Shown here: piece by piece, positions 9,741 to 18,570 of the stretch | Layout: every line of letters starts with the position of its first letter | How positions within the stretch are numbered: the stretch's first letter is position 1 | DNA from: BPGX01 sp037447455 | GTDB lineage: Bacteria; Bacteroidota; Bacteroidia; B-17B0; Aurantibacillaceae | Length of the DNA: 64,000 bases | Reading direction: 5' to 3' | Assembly: GCA_037447455.1 (NCBI GenBank) | Contig: JBBIGQ010000009.1 | Location: forward strand, 1 to 64,000 | Notes under the pieces: generated by a model | Told to the model about the DNA's origin: nothing | Databases searched by the model: none | What the model saw: only the letters and a program-made list of their open reading frames with translations | Made by a program: the position numbers and the translations under genes

Positions 9741-12635
9741 TTATTTTATGATATTTCCATTCAGATCTAGTTCTATAACAGGATAAGAGAGTTGATTAAT
9801 TTTTGCATGAATAGTTTTTTTATCGCCTACTACAATGATCACAAAACGGTTTTTATTAAATAGTTTTTTAGCCAGGTCATTTAATTCATTTGTGCTTATG
9901 GATTTTAATATATCTTTTTGATGTTGTTTAAAGTTAAGAGGTGAGTTGTAGTCCATAATGGTTTTCATCAGGAGTAGTTTTTGATAAGGGGCTTCGGTTT
10001 TTAGGGCTTCTGATTGTATGAGAGCATTTTTTGTAAATTCTAACTCATCGGTGGTGAGGCCGTTGGATAATAGTTTGTCAAATTCCTGCATGATGAGTTG
10101 GATGGTGGAGTCGGTGGCTTCTTTTTTAAATCCACCGGATAAAATATAGCGGCCAGAAAACATATCGCCTTCCCATCGTCCCCGTGTTCCATAAGTGAAT
10201 CCTTTTATTTCACGGAGCAGATAATTGATTCGGCTGTTAAAAGCACTGGCAAAAGGAAAGTTTAACACAGTTGCTTTAAAGTAATTCCCTGTAGCGTCAA
10301 AAGGTAATCCGGTTGTACCGATTATAATTTCGGATTGTGCGGCATTTGGTTTGTCAACAAAAAAGATTTGCGTTTGAGTGATAGGGGATATGGCAGGTTC
10401 AGTGTAGTTGAGTGTAGTATTCGGCAATCCGGTTAGAAAATTGAGTTTTTGTAGTATCTGGGTTTCGTTAGATTTATCAGAGATAATGGAGATATTCATG
10501 TGTTTTTTGGATAAGATTTTTTTATGCAGTTCTTTAAGGTCATCTATGGTGAGATTTTTCAATGTGTTTTCGTTACCGATAGTGGATACGGATAAAATAT
10601 TGGCGTTTCCATAATAGATTTTATCGAATACATCGGAGGCAATGGCGGAGGCAGTAACTTTTCGTTGTTGTAAGAGTTCTGTTTTTCTTTTTATGATGCG
10701 TTTAAAGTCAGCTGTATCTAATTTAGGGTAGTAAATCATTTCCTGTACATATTTTAAGGTGCTATCCAGTTTTTCAGTCAAAGAGGAGATGCTGATAATC
10801 AGGTCATTAGTGGTTGCATAAATGCTTACTTCGCTTCCGAGTGTTTTCAATTTATCGTCTAATTCTTCGGCAGAATATTTTTTAGTGCCTTCTTGTAACA
10901 TGTCGGTTAAAACGCTTGCAATACCTGCTTTTTCAATGGGTTCAAAACGATGTCCTGACCGGAAACTAATTAAAATTTTAGTTTTTGGGATTTCGCTTTC
11001 TTGCATGAAAGAGTAGGGGACTTGAAAGGGTGTTTTTCCTTGTTTAATAGTGGGTGTGGGTATATTAATTTTGGTTATTGCTGTTGGCATTTTGGAGCGA
11101 TCAAATGTATCTTTGGGTTCTGTGTATGTTAATCCTTTATATTCATCGCTTTCGTTTTGAATATCACGAGCATACATTTTCCAATTGTCTTCTGCGACTT
11201 TCAGTTCTGGTTTGCCTTTTGGAATGACGCTTAAAACAACTTTGTTTTTACCTTTGATGTATTTGTTGTAAACATTCATAATATCGGAAGGTGTAATGTT
11301 TTTAATTTTTTGTATTTCAATGGGTAAATAGTCGGGTGTTCCAAAGAATGTTTGATAGTATGCAAGTTTAGCACCTTTGCTTTGTACGGTATAAAGTTGT
11401 TCGTAGATGTCGGACAGATATTTATTTTTTAGTTTTTCAACTTCTTTATGAGTAGCACCGCCATTTTTTTCCCAGTTTATCAACATTTCTTCCAGAAGTT
11501 TATGTGCTTCGGATAATGGGATATTGGTGCGTATTGAAAATTCAAATTGTCCGGCCAGTTCTCTGCTGTAATGGTAAGCAGATGCAGAGGTAGCTTTTCC
11601 GGATTTAATAAATGTTTGATACAAGGGGGAAGATTTTCCATCGGAAAGAATATCTGCAAGGAAGTTGAGTGTCATGTTCTCATCAGAACTAAACGGAACT
11701 GTTGGGAATGACCATTTAATCATTGGAAATTTAATGTTATCTTCGTAAGATATATAGCGTGTTTCAGGTAAAGTAATGGATTCTGGTTTTATGGGTTGGA
11801 CGTCTTTACCTTTTGGAATAGAGCCGAAGTATTTGACAATCCATTGCAATGTTTTTTGTACATCTATATCGCCTGCAATGGTGAGTACTGCATTGTTGGG
11901 ACCGTACCAGCGCATATAAAACCGTTTAAGGTCGTTTACATCTACTCTATTTAAATCTTCAATATAACCAATTGTTTGCCAACTATACGGATGATTCTTT
12001 GGGAATAACGCTTCTGCTGTTTTTTCCCAGGCGAGTCCATAAGGTGCGTTGTCATAACGTTGACCTCTTTCGTTTTTGACGGTAGATCTTTGTATTTCAA
12101 ATTTTTGTTGTGTTACTGAATCTAACAAAAAGCCCATTCTGTCGGCTTCTAGCCATAATATTTTTTCTAATTGGTTGGAAGGAATTACTTCAAAGTAATT
12201 TGTTCTATCCGAGTTTGTAGTACCGTTAAGTGTACCGCCTGATTCTGTAATAATTTTAAAGTGTTGGTCATCAGCTACGTGTTTTGAGCCCTGGAACATC
12301 ATGTGTTCAAAAAAATGGGCAAAACCTGATCTGCCAGGTTGTTCACGAGAGGAACCGACATGATAGGTTACATCTACGTATACAATTGGGTCAGAATGGT
12401 CTTCGTGAATAAGCACAATTAGCCCATTGTCTAAGACGTATTTGAAATAAGGGATATTGATGTTGCCTTTTTGGGCTGAAACATTTTCAATGAATTTCAT
12501 CCCTGCGGGTGGGCGGTATTTTATAGCTTCTTTAAAATTTTTTTGAATTTTTGAAGTAATTTGTTTGGGGGATTGTTGTCCGAGTAAAAAGAAGGTGAGC
12601 GATGTCAGAAATAATACTAATTGATTTTTTTTCAT
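9741..12635 (-). CDS. M16 family zinc metalloprotease (fused two-half, PqqL/pitrilysin-like)
   Basis: 964 residues with an amino-terminal signal peptide (about 1-20, LVLFLTSLTFFLLGQQS). The inverted zinc motif HFFEH is at 107-111, and the distal zinc ligand lies in VKNERGQ near residue 189. The protein holds an active M16 half (about 60-480) and a second inactive half (about 540-960), the usual arrangement for Bacteroidota periplasmic M16 proteins about 950 residues long. It probably degrades peptides in the periplasm. It lies 10 bp after the M1 aminopeptidase gene, so the two are almost certainly co-transcribed and may act in sequence on peptides. Confidence 0.92.
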   Translation of the reverse strand: MKKNQLVLFLTSLTFFLLGQQSPKQITSKIQKNFKEAIKYRPPAGMKFIENVSAQKGNINIPYFKYVLDNGLIVLIHEDHSDPIVYVDVTYHVGSSREQPGRSGFAHFFEHMMFQGSKHVADDQHFKIITESGGTLNGTTNSDRTNYFEVIPSNQLEKILWLEADRMGFLLDSVTQQKFEIQRSTVKNERGQRYDNAPYGLAWEKTAEALFPKNHPYSWQTIGYIEDLNRVDVNDLKRFYMRWYGPNNAVLTIAGDIDVQKTLQWIVKYFGSIPKGKDVQPIKPESITLPETRYISYEDNIKFPMIKWSFPTVPFSSDENMTLNFLADILSDGKSSPLYQTFIKSGKATSASAYHYSRELAGQFEFSIRTNIPLSEAHKLLEEMLINWEKNGGATHKEVEKLKNKYLSDIYEQLYTVQSKGAKLAYYQTFFGTPDYLPIEIQKIKNITPSDIMNVYNKYIKGKNKVVLSVIPKGKPELKVAEDNWKMYARDIQNESDEYKGLTYTEPKDTFDRSKMPTAITKINIPTPTIKQGKTPFQVPYSFMQESEIPKTKILISFRSGHRFEPIEKAGIASVLTDMLQEGTKKYSAEELDDKLKTLGSEVSIYATTNDLIISISSLTEKLDSTLKYVQEMIYYPKLDTADFKRIIKRKTELLQQRKVTASAIASDVFDKIYYGNANILSVSTIGNENTLKNLTIDDLKELHKKILSKKHMNISIISDKSNETQILQKLNFLTGLPNTTLNYTEPAISPITQTQIFFVDKPNAAQSEIIIGTTGLPFDATGNYFKATVLNFPFASAFNSRINYLLREIKGFTYGTRGRWEGDMFSGRYILSGGFKKEATDSTIQLIMQEFDKLLSNGLTTDELEFTKNALIQSEALKTEAPYQKLLLMKTIMDYNSPLNFKQHQKDILKSISTNELNDLAKKLFNKNRFVIIVVGDKKTIHAKINQLSYPVIELDLNGNIIK

Positions 12636-12645
12636 GGTTTTTGGT

Positions 12646-15234
12646 TTAAAGATTTTTTGAAATGTCTTTTAGTGTTTTTAAGGTTTCTGAGACCGTTTTT
12701 AATTGTTCTTCAATGTTTTGAGTAGGTTCATTGTTTTGTTTGTTAGTATTGAGTGCGTTTTTTAAGTTGGTTTCTTTTTCATTCCATGCTTTTACCAGAT
12801 CTAAGATGGTTTTCTTAATGGCAAATTGGCTTATTTTTTCCGAATTTTTATAGTATAACGATAATGTTTTGGCTGCTGCTATTGCGGTGCCGGAGTTGTT
12901 TAGTTTTTTAATATATTTGTTGAGAGTTGCTATAAAGCCAAAGGTTTCAAAACCCGTAAAAGTACTTAAATGTGTTTTGAAAAAATCCCAATATTTTTCA
13001 TTCCCGTTGTCGGCATAGATATTAGCTACGGTCATAATTATTTTTTTGCTTTTTTCGGTAGCGAATTTTTCGGCGTATTCTAATGCTTTGGATTTATCTA
13101 ATTCGTTCAGTCCATATAATGCAGCAGAAATGATGTCGGCGCTATATTCTTTATCGAGAGCGTTTGTGTATAATTGAATTATTTTATCGGATTTAAGTAT
13201 GCCTAAATTTTTCATTGCTTCTGCCCTTACAGAAGGAGAAGGGTCTTTTTGAGTGATTTTAATGAGTTTTTCCTGAATGGAGTTGTTAGAGGGAATTTGA
13301 GGTTTCAGGATGTTTATTACATTGATTCGAATACCATCGTATTTATCGTTTAATCCTTTTTCCACTAAAAAGTTAAGTATTTTTTCATCGTTTGATTTTT
13401 TAAATTGTTCGCTTAATTGGGAGATGGCTTCGTATCTGTCCATCCAAAGGGGTGCGTTTTGAAATTGATACATGTGTTCTTCGTTTGTTTTTGTATAGTT
13501 TATTTCTGCTAGTAATTGCCGTTCAGCATCAAAGTTTACTAAGACGGGTTTTTCTTTGATAGAAAAAGTAAATGTTTGTTCTTTTTGAGTAATGTCTATC
13601 CATTTTCTTTCTTTTGATGAGGAAGTGTAGATGTCAATATAAAGAGGTAAGCGATAAATTGGGTATTCTTCTGGCTGAGTTTGCCGGATGTGCACAGTGA
13701 GTATTTTATTTTTTTCATCGTAGTTTTTTTCAATGTTCAAGGAAGGATGGCCGCCATAAAAAAACCATTGATTGAAAAACCAATTGAGATCTTGTCCGGT
13801 GGTTTGTTCAAAAGCTAATCTTAAATGATGTATTTCTACGGGTTTGAATGTGTTTTGTGATAAATACAGGTTGAGTGATTGGAAGAAAGCGGAATCCCCG
13901 ACAAGTTTGCGCAACATGTGTAGTACTTGTCCGCCTTTGTTGTAGCTGATGTTATCAAACATTTCTTCTCTATTGTCGTACTCAAATCGTATGAGAGGAG
14001 GATTTTTATGAGGCGGATTAACAAGATAGGATTTTCTTGAATGATAATGGTGTTCATCAGCAGCATCTCGGCCGTAGGCGTATTCTTCCCAGAGGTATTC
14101 GCCATAAGTGGCAAAGGATTCATTTAGAGGAAGATTACTCCAGCTTTCACAGGTAACAAGGTCTCCAAACCATTGATGGAATAATTCATGTGCGATAACG
14201 TCTTCGGCTTTAACACCACCTACTGTATCTCTGTCTGTTTGGTATAAGAACTCGCCGTGTAAGGTAGCAGAGGTGTTTTCCATAGCGCCGCTTACATAAT
14301 CTCTACAAATTATTTGGCCGTATTTTTGCCATGGAAAATCTACGCCTAGTTTGTTTGAGTAAAAATCAATCATTTTGTAGGTATTTCCGAAAATTGCTTT
14401 TGCATATTTTTCATAAGCAGGTTCCACATAATAACTGATTTCTTTTCCTTTCCATGGTTTGTCTACTACTTTTTTGAATTCGCCGATTCCCATCATCACG
14501 AGGTATGGAGCGTGTGGTAGGTCCATTTTCCAGTGATCGGTTTTTGTACCGTCTTTGTTTAATTTAGTTTCTACTAATAAACCATTGGAGAGTGTTGTGT
14601 ATTTTTTGTGTACAGTAATGTAGATGTCGTGTGTCATTTTTTCGTTTGGAGAATCGACCGTAGGGAACCATACAGAATTGCTTTGTATTTCGCCTTGTGT
14701 CCATATTTGTGGCATTTTTCCTGCAATTTCTCCTTTAGGGTTAATAAAGTAAAGACCTTTATCACTTTGAATAGCGGCACTTCCCCCCGTTTTGATTTTT
14801 TCAGGTTGAGCGATGTAATCAATTGTAATCATTAAGGTTTGAGAAGGTGCAATGAAATTTTGAAAAGAAATTTTTATAGAGTCGTTTTCATACTTGTATG
14901 TAAATGGAATTATTTTTTTATTAGGATGTTCTGCTATGCTAATTTTGTTGAGTTGCATTCCGCGAGCGTTTAAAAATAGTGTATTGATAGGGTAGAAGTA
15001 GGGCTTAGCAACAATCTCTGCTTTTCCTATTAAAACGGAACTATCCCAAATAGGTTTTACATAAAGGTTTGTATGCAGAAGGTCTATACTTAAAGTATTG
15101 CTGGCTTTGTATTCAGGGTTATGGGTATAGGGATGTTTTTTTAGGGTGTCGTCAGGAATTTGAGTATTTGAATAGGTTGCTGTTGAGAGGATGATGTTTA
15201 ATGAAATAGTGCTAAGAAGGATTAGATTTTTCAT
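12646..15234 (-). CDS. M1 family zinc aminopeptidase with HEAT-like C-terminal domain
   Basis: 862 residues with a signal peptide (about 1-20). The exopeptidase motif GAMEN is at 316-320 and the zinc site HELFH at 349-353, with the third ligand in NESF (E372), so all M1 catalytic residues are present. From about residue 560 the protein is helical with HEAT-like repeats, for example DPSPSVRAEAMKNLGILKSD, as in many Bacteroidota M1 enzymes. It removes amino-terminal residues from peptides in the periplasm. The gene starts inside the last 23 bases of the upstream wzy gene and ends 10 bp before the M16 gene, which indicates translational coupling in one operon. Confidence 0.92.
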   Translation of the reverse strand: MKNLILLSTISLNIILSTATYSNTQIPDDTLKKHPYTHNPEYKASNTLSIDLLHTNLYVKPIWDSSVLIGKAEIVAKPYFYPINTLFLNARGMQLNKISIAEHPNKKIIPFTYKYENDSIKISFQNFIAPSQTLMITIDYIAQPEKIKTGGSAAIQSDKGLYFINPKGEIAGKMPQIWTQGEIQSNSVWFPTVDSPNEKMTHDIYITVHKKYTTLSNGLLVETKLNKDGTKTDHWKMDLPHAPYLVMMGIGEFKKVVDKPWKGKEISYYVEPAYEKYAKAIFGNTYKMIDFYSNKLGVDFPWQKYGQIICRDYVSGAMENTSATLHGEFLYQTDRDTVGGVKAEDVIAHELFHQWFGDLVTCESWSNLPLNESFATYGEYLWEEYAYGRDAADEHHYHSRKSYLVNPPHKNPPLIRFEYDNREEMFDNISYNKGGQVLHMLRKLVGDSAFFQSLNLYLSQNTFKPVEIHHLRLAFEQTTGQDLNWFFNQWFFYGGHPSLNIEKNYDEKNKILTVHIRQTQPEEYPIYRLPLYIDIYTSSSKERKWIDITQKEQTFTFSIKEKPVLVNFDAERQLLAEINYTKTNEEHMYQFQNAPLWMDRYEAISQLSEQFKKSNDEKILNFLVEKGLNDKYDGIRINVINILKPQIPSNNSIQEKLIKITQKDPSPSVRAEAMKNLGILKSDKIIQLYTNALDKEYSADIISAALYGLNELDKSKALEYAEKFATEKSKKIIMTVANIYADNGNEKYWDFFKTHLSTFTGFETFGFIATLNKYIKKLNNSGTAIAAAKTLSLYYKNSEKISQFAIKKTILDLVKAWNEKETNLKNALNTNKQNNEPTQNIEEQLKTVSETLKTLKDISKNL

Positions 15235-16705
15235 GGTTGTTATTTTGATGATACGATTGAATGCTTACTAATATAGCGATAAAGCCCCAAAAAGGAAGGG
15301 ATAATTTATCTGTATCTAAAAAATTATTGAAAAAGCCATGGATAAAATAAGTTACTAGTCCTAAAAATGTGCCTGTTGCTAATAGTCGTATTTTTTTGTC
15401 AGAGAGATTGTAAGATAAGTGGTAACCTAAAGAAAAAACGGATAATAATAAGGTAAAGACGAGCACTAGTCCTATTATACCTTGTTCGGCCAGTGGACCT
15501 AAGTATTCAGAATGGGCATTTCCACCTGTTCCAAAATTAGTGCTGATAATTGTTTTTTCTTTACTAAGCTGATAGGGAGCGTAGAAAAACTGATATGTTC
15601 CAGGTCCGAATCCTAATAAGGGTTTATCCAGAAACATTCGTATAGCACAATTCCAACGGTTGATACGTTCAAGATTGGAAGCGTCATTTTGGATATTATA
15701 AGTAGAGACGATGTTTTCGTAAAAACCACCTTCTGAGTCGGTTTTATTTTTGCCCATTAGAATGAGTAATTCTTCACTAAAACTGAAAATAATTAGTATT
15801 ATTGAGACAAAGGTTATTAATAGTGTTCTGAATTTGATTTTAAGTAAAAGAGTGATGAGTACAAGTAGGGCCGCTATTATTCCAATCCAGGCGGCTCTGG
15901 CAAAAGATAAAAAGGTTGCTACAATTAACAATATAATTAAACTTACTAAAATAATTTTTTTAAAGATATTTTTTTCAATCATAAAAAGTGCTACTGTCGG
16001 TGGTAAGAATAAAGCCAGTGCCGCACCATAAGCAGTATGATCATTGTAGAAAGGCGTAACAATCCAATCTGCGACTTTGTGGTGGAAATTATACTCTGCA
16101 TGTTGAATGATGGTAATCATTGCAACGGATGACAAAGCTATCAAATACATCCAAATAAATTTATAGATGTTGTTTATATCTTTGAACAAGTAACTCATTA
16201 AAAAGTAACTGCTCAAAAGAAACCACAGACGAGATGTAAGGTATTTCAATGAAACAATATTATCCTGACTGGTCAATGTGGTGATGAACATCCACAGCAA
16301 TTGAATAAAAATAATTTGAGTGATGGGGTGTTTAAAAATTTCTTTTAGAGTTATACCTTTTAACCATTCATTAATCAGATAAATAACGGAAAAGATAATC
16401 ATGAGTGGTTCTGTTGGAATGCTTAAATCGATACTTTGAGTGAGGCCTAACTCTCTCAAACTTATTGCAAAAGGGGTAATGAATACCATGAAAAAAACTA
16501 TGGTTTCAGTAAAGTAGAAAATACCTGCTAAAATTAAAACGACCAGTGGTATTAAATTAAATGGAATAAACCAGTTGTATTGGTTTAATAAAATATATGC
16601 TTCTGCAAGTAAAAATACCAGCACTAAAAAAAAAGCACCTATGTTTTTATTGACTAGCAAGTTTTTATTTTTTGATTTTTCTTTTAAATAAAAGATAAAA
16701 AACAA
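15212..16705 (-). CDS. O-antigen polymerase/ligase family membrane protein (Wzy/WaaL-like)
   Basis: 497 residues with about 11-12 hydrophobic segments. The large periplasmic loop in the second half contains LLGFGPGTYQFFYAPY and GGNAHSEYLGPLAEQG, the Wzy_C/O-antigen ligase signature. It polymerises or ligates a surface polysaccharide at the outer face of the inner membrane. Given the adjacent Wzx and Wzz proteins, polymerase is the better guess. The ATG at 16705 overlaps the upstream wzz gene by 41 bp. A TTG at 16660, just past that gene's stop, would give a tidier 4 bp spacing and a start LLVNKNIGAFF, so the true start is uncertain. No glycosyltransferase lies nearby. Confidence 0.85.
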   Translation of the reverse strand: MFFIFYLKEKSKNKNLLVNKNIGAFFLVLVFLLAEAYILLNQYNWFIPFNLIPLVVLILAGIFYFTETIVFFMVFITPFAISLRELGLTQSIDLSIPTEPLMIIFSVIYLINEWLKGITLKEIFKHPITQIIFIQLLWMFITTLTSQDNIVSLKYLTSRLWFLLSSYFLMSYLFKDINNIYKFIWMYLIALSSVAMITIIQHAEYNFHHKVADWIVTPFYNDHTAYGAALALFLPPTVALFMIEKNIFKKIILVSLIILLIVATFLSFARAAWIGIIAALLVLITLLLKIKFRTLLITFVSIILIIFSFSEELLILMGKNKTDSEGGFYENIVSTYNIQNDASNLERINRWNCAIRMFLDKPLLGFGPGTYQFFYAPYQLSKEKTIISTNFGTGGNAHSEYLGPLAEQGIIGLVLVFTLLLSVFSLGYHLSYNLSDKKIRLLATGTFLGLVTYFIHGFFNNFLDTDKLSLPFWGFIAILVSIQSYHQNNNHEKSNPS

Positions 16706-17588
16706 GAATTGAAAGCACGGACAATTCGGATAAACTTACAATAAACCACCGAACCGGGAAATAACGCTTGTCGGGAACATAAGGCGGTGAGATGACTTGT
16801 GTAAAATGCTGATCGCCTTTTAAATCTAATTCCAGCCGGTCACGTTCTTTTTTCAAATTTCCTAAAGATAGAATTTGTTCTTTTAATATTTTTTGAAGGA
16901 TAGAGATGTGTTCTTTTTTATTTCTCAAAGCTATGATTAATTTTTCAGTTTCAGCATCTACTTTTCCGGTGGCGAGTTTTTTACTTAAATATCGGGATTG
17001 ATAATTAGCATCTAAGATATTATATTGATTTTGAATGGATACAATGAGTTGATTTAAGCTATCTACTTTTGACTGAATGGTGTTTATTTCATTTTGATAG
17101 TTATTGTACTCTTCCATTAATACTTTTTTCTTCAAAGATAAAACAACAGAATCGGTTACTGTTATGATACAATCGGCTATGGCTTTTGTCATTTCTGGTT
17201 TTCTATCTCTGACTTCTATTTCTATGGATTCATAAAGAGTGGGTGAAAAAGAAATGTTTTCTCTGTACAAGTAGTTCAGTAAACTTTTCCAATCGGGTCT
17301 GGTAGTATCAATTTTATAATGTTGGATTAAGTTCATTTTTTTAATTACAGCATCTCTTACACTAACACTGTTGAGATATTGTAATAACTGCTCTGTTTGT
17401 GATTCTTCTGAATAAGGTGTAAGATGAATGGGATAAACAACCGCAATTGTTTTGTACTTTGGTGGAATAAGATAGGATATAATGGTGGAAAAGAGTGCTG
17501 TTAGGAGGACAGCTATTAAAAACAGCTTTTTATTTTTTAACAGGAGCGTGTAAAATGTTTTAATTTCTAGTGGTGAAGAATTATTCAT
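16665..17588 (-). CDS. Wzz-type polysaccharide chain-length determinant, second copy
   Basis: 307 residues with a transmembrane segment near residues 21-41, a periplasmic helical region with coiled coil (about 150-250), a PPYVPDKRYFPVRW segment before the second membrane segment, and a short basic tail (FKRKIKK). This is the Wzz topology without a tyrosine-kinase domain, since no Walker motif is present. It sets polysaccharide chain length together with the Wzy polymerase. It starts 8 bp before the end of the preceding wzz gene, so the two paralogues are translated as a pair. Confidence 0.85.
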   Translation of the reverse strand: MNNSSPLEIKTFYTLLLKNKKLFLIAVLLTALFSTIISYLIPPKYKTIAVVYPIHLTPYSEESQTEQLLQYLNSVSVRDAVIKKMNLIQHYKIDTTRPDWKSLLNYLYRENISFSPTLYESIEIEVRDRKPEMTKAIADCIITVTDSVVLSLKKKVLMEEYNNYQNEINTIQSKVDSLNQLIVSIQNQYNILDANYQSRYLSKKLATGKVDAETEKLIIALRNKKEHISILQKILKEQILSLGNLKKERDRLELDLKGDQHFTQVISPPYVPDKRYFPVRWFIVSLSELSVLSILVFYLLFKRKIKK

Positions 17589-18570
17589 AATTGATAGATT
17601 TAAATTTCGTAAGATAGTAGATGAAAATAATTATTTCTGCAGATAAGAAGCCAAGAAGTGTTATTAACCAACGAACCGGTCTTGCTTTTTTGTTATCTGG
17701 TAATGCCTTTTGTACGGTGTATTTAAGTGGCAAAACATTGTTGGCATCAATGAGCATTTGATCGTATTTGCTTTTTATGACAGCAAATTTTGCTCTGTAT
17801 TTTCTGAGGTTTTCACTCCATGTATTGTAGGCGCCACCATATTTTTGAAGAGTTTCGTATTGTTTTTCCAATAGTTCTTTTGCTTTTAAATCGTTTTTTG
17901 CAATGGCTTTGGCGTATTCTTTTGAAAATGCTTTTACTTGTTCTTTGTAATCATAAAGCCCTAAGGTTCTTAAGGTTTTTAAGCTATCTTCCATTTCGTT
18001 AATTCGTTGAATGGTAGTTAGGTATTCTTGTTGAACTATATTTAATGCTGTTTTTATTCTTTCTGCGATCATGTTTTTTTGAATAGTATCTATTAATTCT
18101 ACAAAGGTATTGGCTATCTGCACAGCGGTATCCGGATGCCTGTCGTATACTTGTATTTTCACAGAGCCATAATTGGTTCTGTAGATATTGATATAATGAT
18201 CCCATTTACCTTTCAAATAGTAGAATTTATATTCTTTGTTTTCTATCTTCCACCTTTTCCACAAGTTCATTTTATTAGCTAACGCTATTTTTAATTCGTC
18301 TGAATAAATGATTTGTAAGAGTTTTTCCAGGTCGTCATCATCCCCTAATTCCAGATAATCTTCCTGATTACCAACATTGGGTTCAATCAACATTTTAGAT
18401 ACAGAAAAATACCTTGCCGGAAGAAGGATGGTTTCTGAACGGTATTCAACAGGCAGAAAAAAGGAAATGAGTAATCCAAGTAAGAGAGAAAGGATACCTC
18501 CCCATATAAATACTTTTAAGTTCTGTCGTAAAATTGTGAAAAAAAATCGGGCAGCAAGAAATGCATTCAT
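17581..18570 (-). CDS. Wzz-type polysaccharide chain-length determinant, first copy
   Basis: The start ATG at 18568-18570 is chosen because it forms a four-base ATGA overlap with the stop of the upstream flippase gene. An ATG 105 bases further upstream would bury the start well inside that gene. The resulting 329-residue protein has a membrane segment near residues 18-38, a periplasmic region with long helices (about 160-270), and a second membrane segment near the carboxyl end preceded by PDNKKARPVRW, the Wzz proline-rich pattern. No kinase domain is present. Having two different Wzz proteins in tandem suggests a hetero-oligomer or two modal chain lengths. Confidence 0.85.
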   Translation of the reverse strand: MNAFLAARFFFTILRQNLKVFIWGGILSLLLGLLISFFLPVEYRSETILLPARYFSVSKMLIEPNVGNQEDYLELGDDDDLEKLLQIIYSDELKIALANKMNLWKRWKIENKEYKFYYLKGKWDHYINIYRTNYGSVKIQVYDRHPDTAVQIANTFVELIDTIQKNMIAERIKTALNIVQQEYLTTIQRINEMEDSLKTLRTLGLYDYKEQVKAFSKEYAKAIAKNDLKAKELLEKQYETLQKYGGAYNTWSENLRKYRAKFAVIKSKYDQMLIDANNVLPLKYTVQKALPDNKKARPVRWLITLLGFLSAEIIIFIYYLTKFKSINYE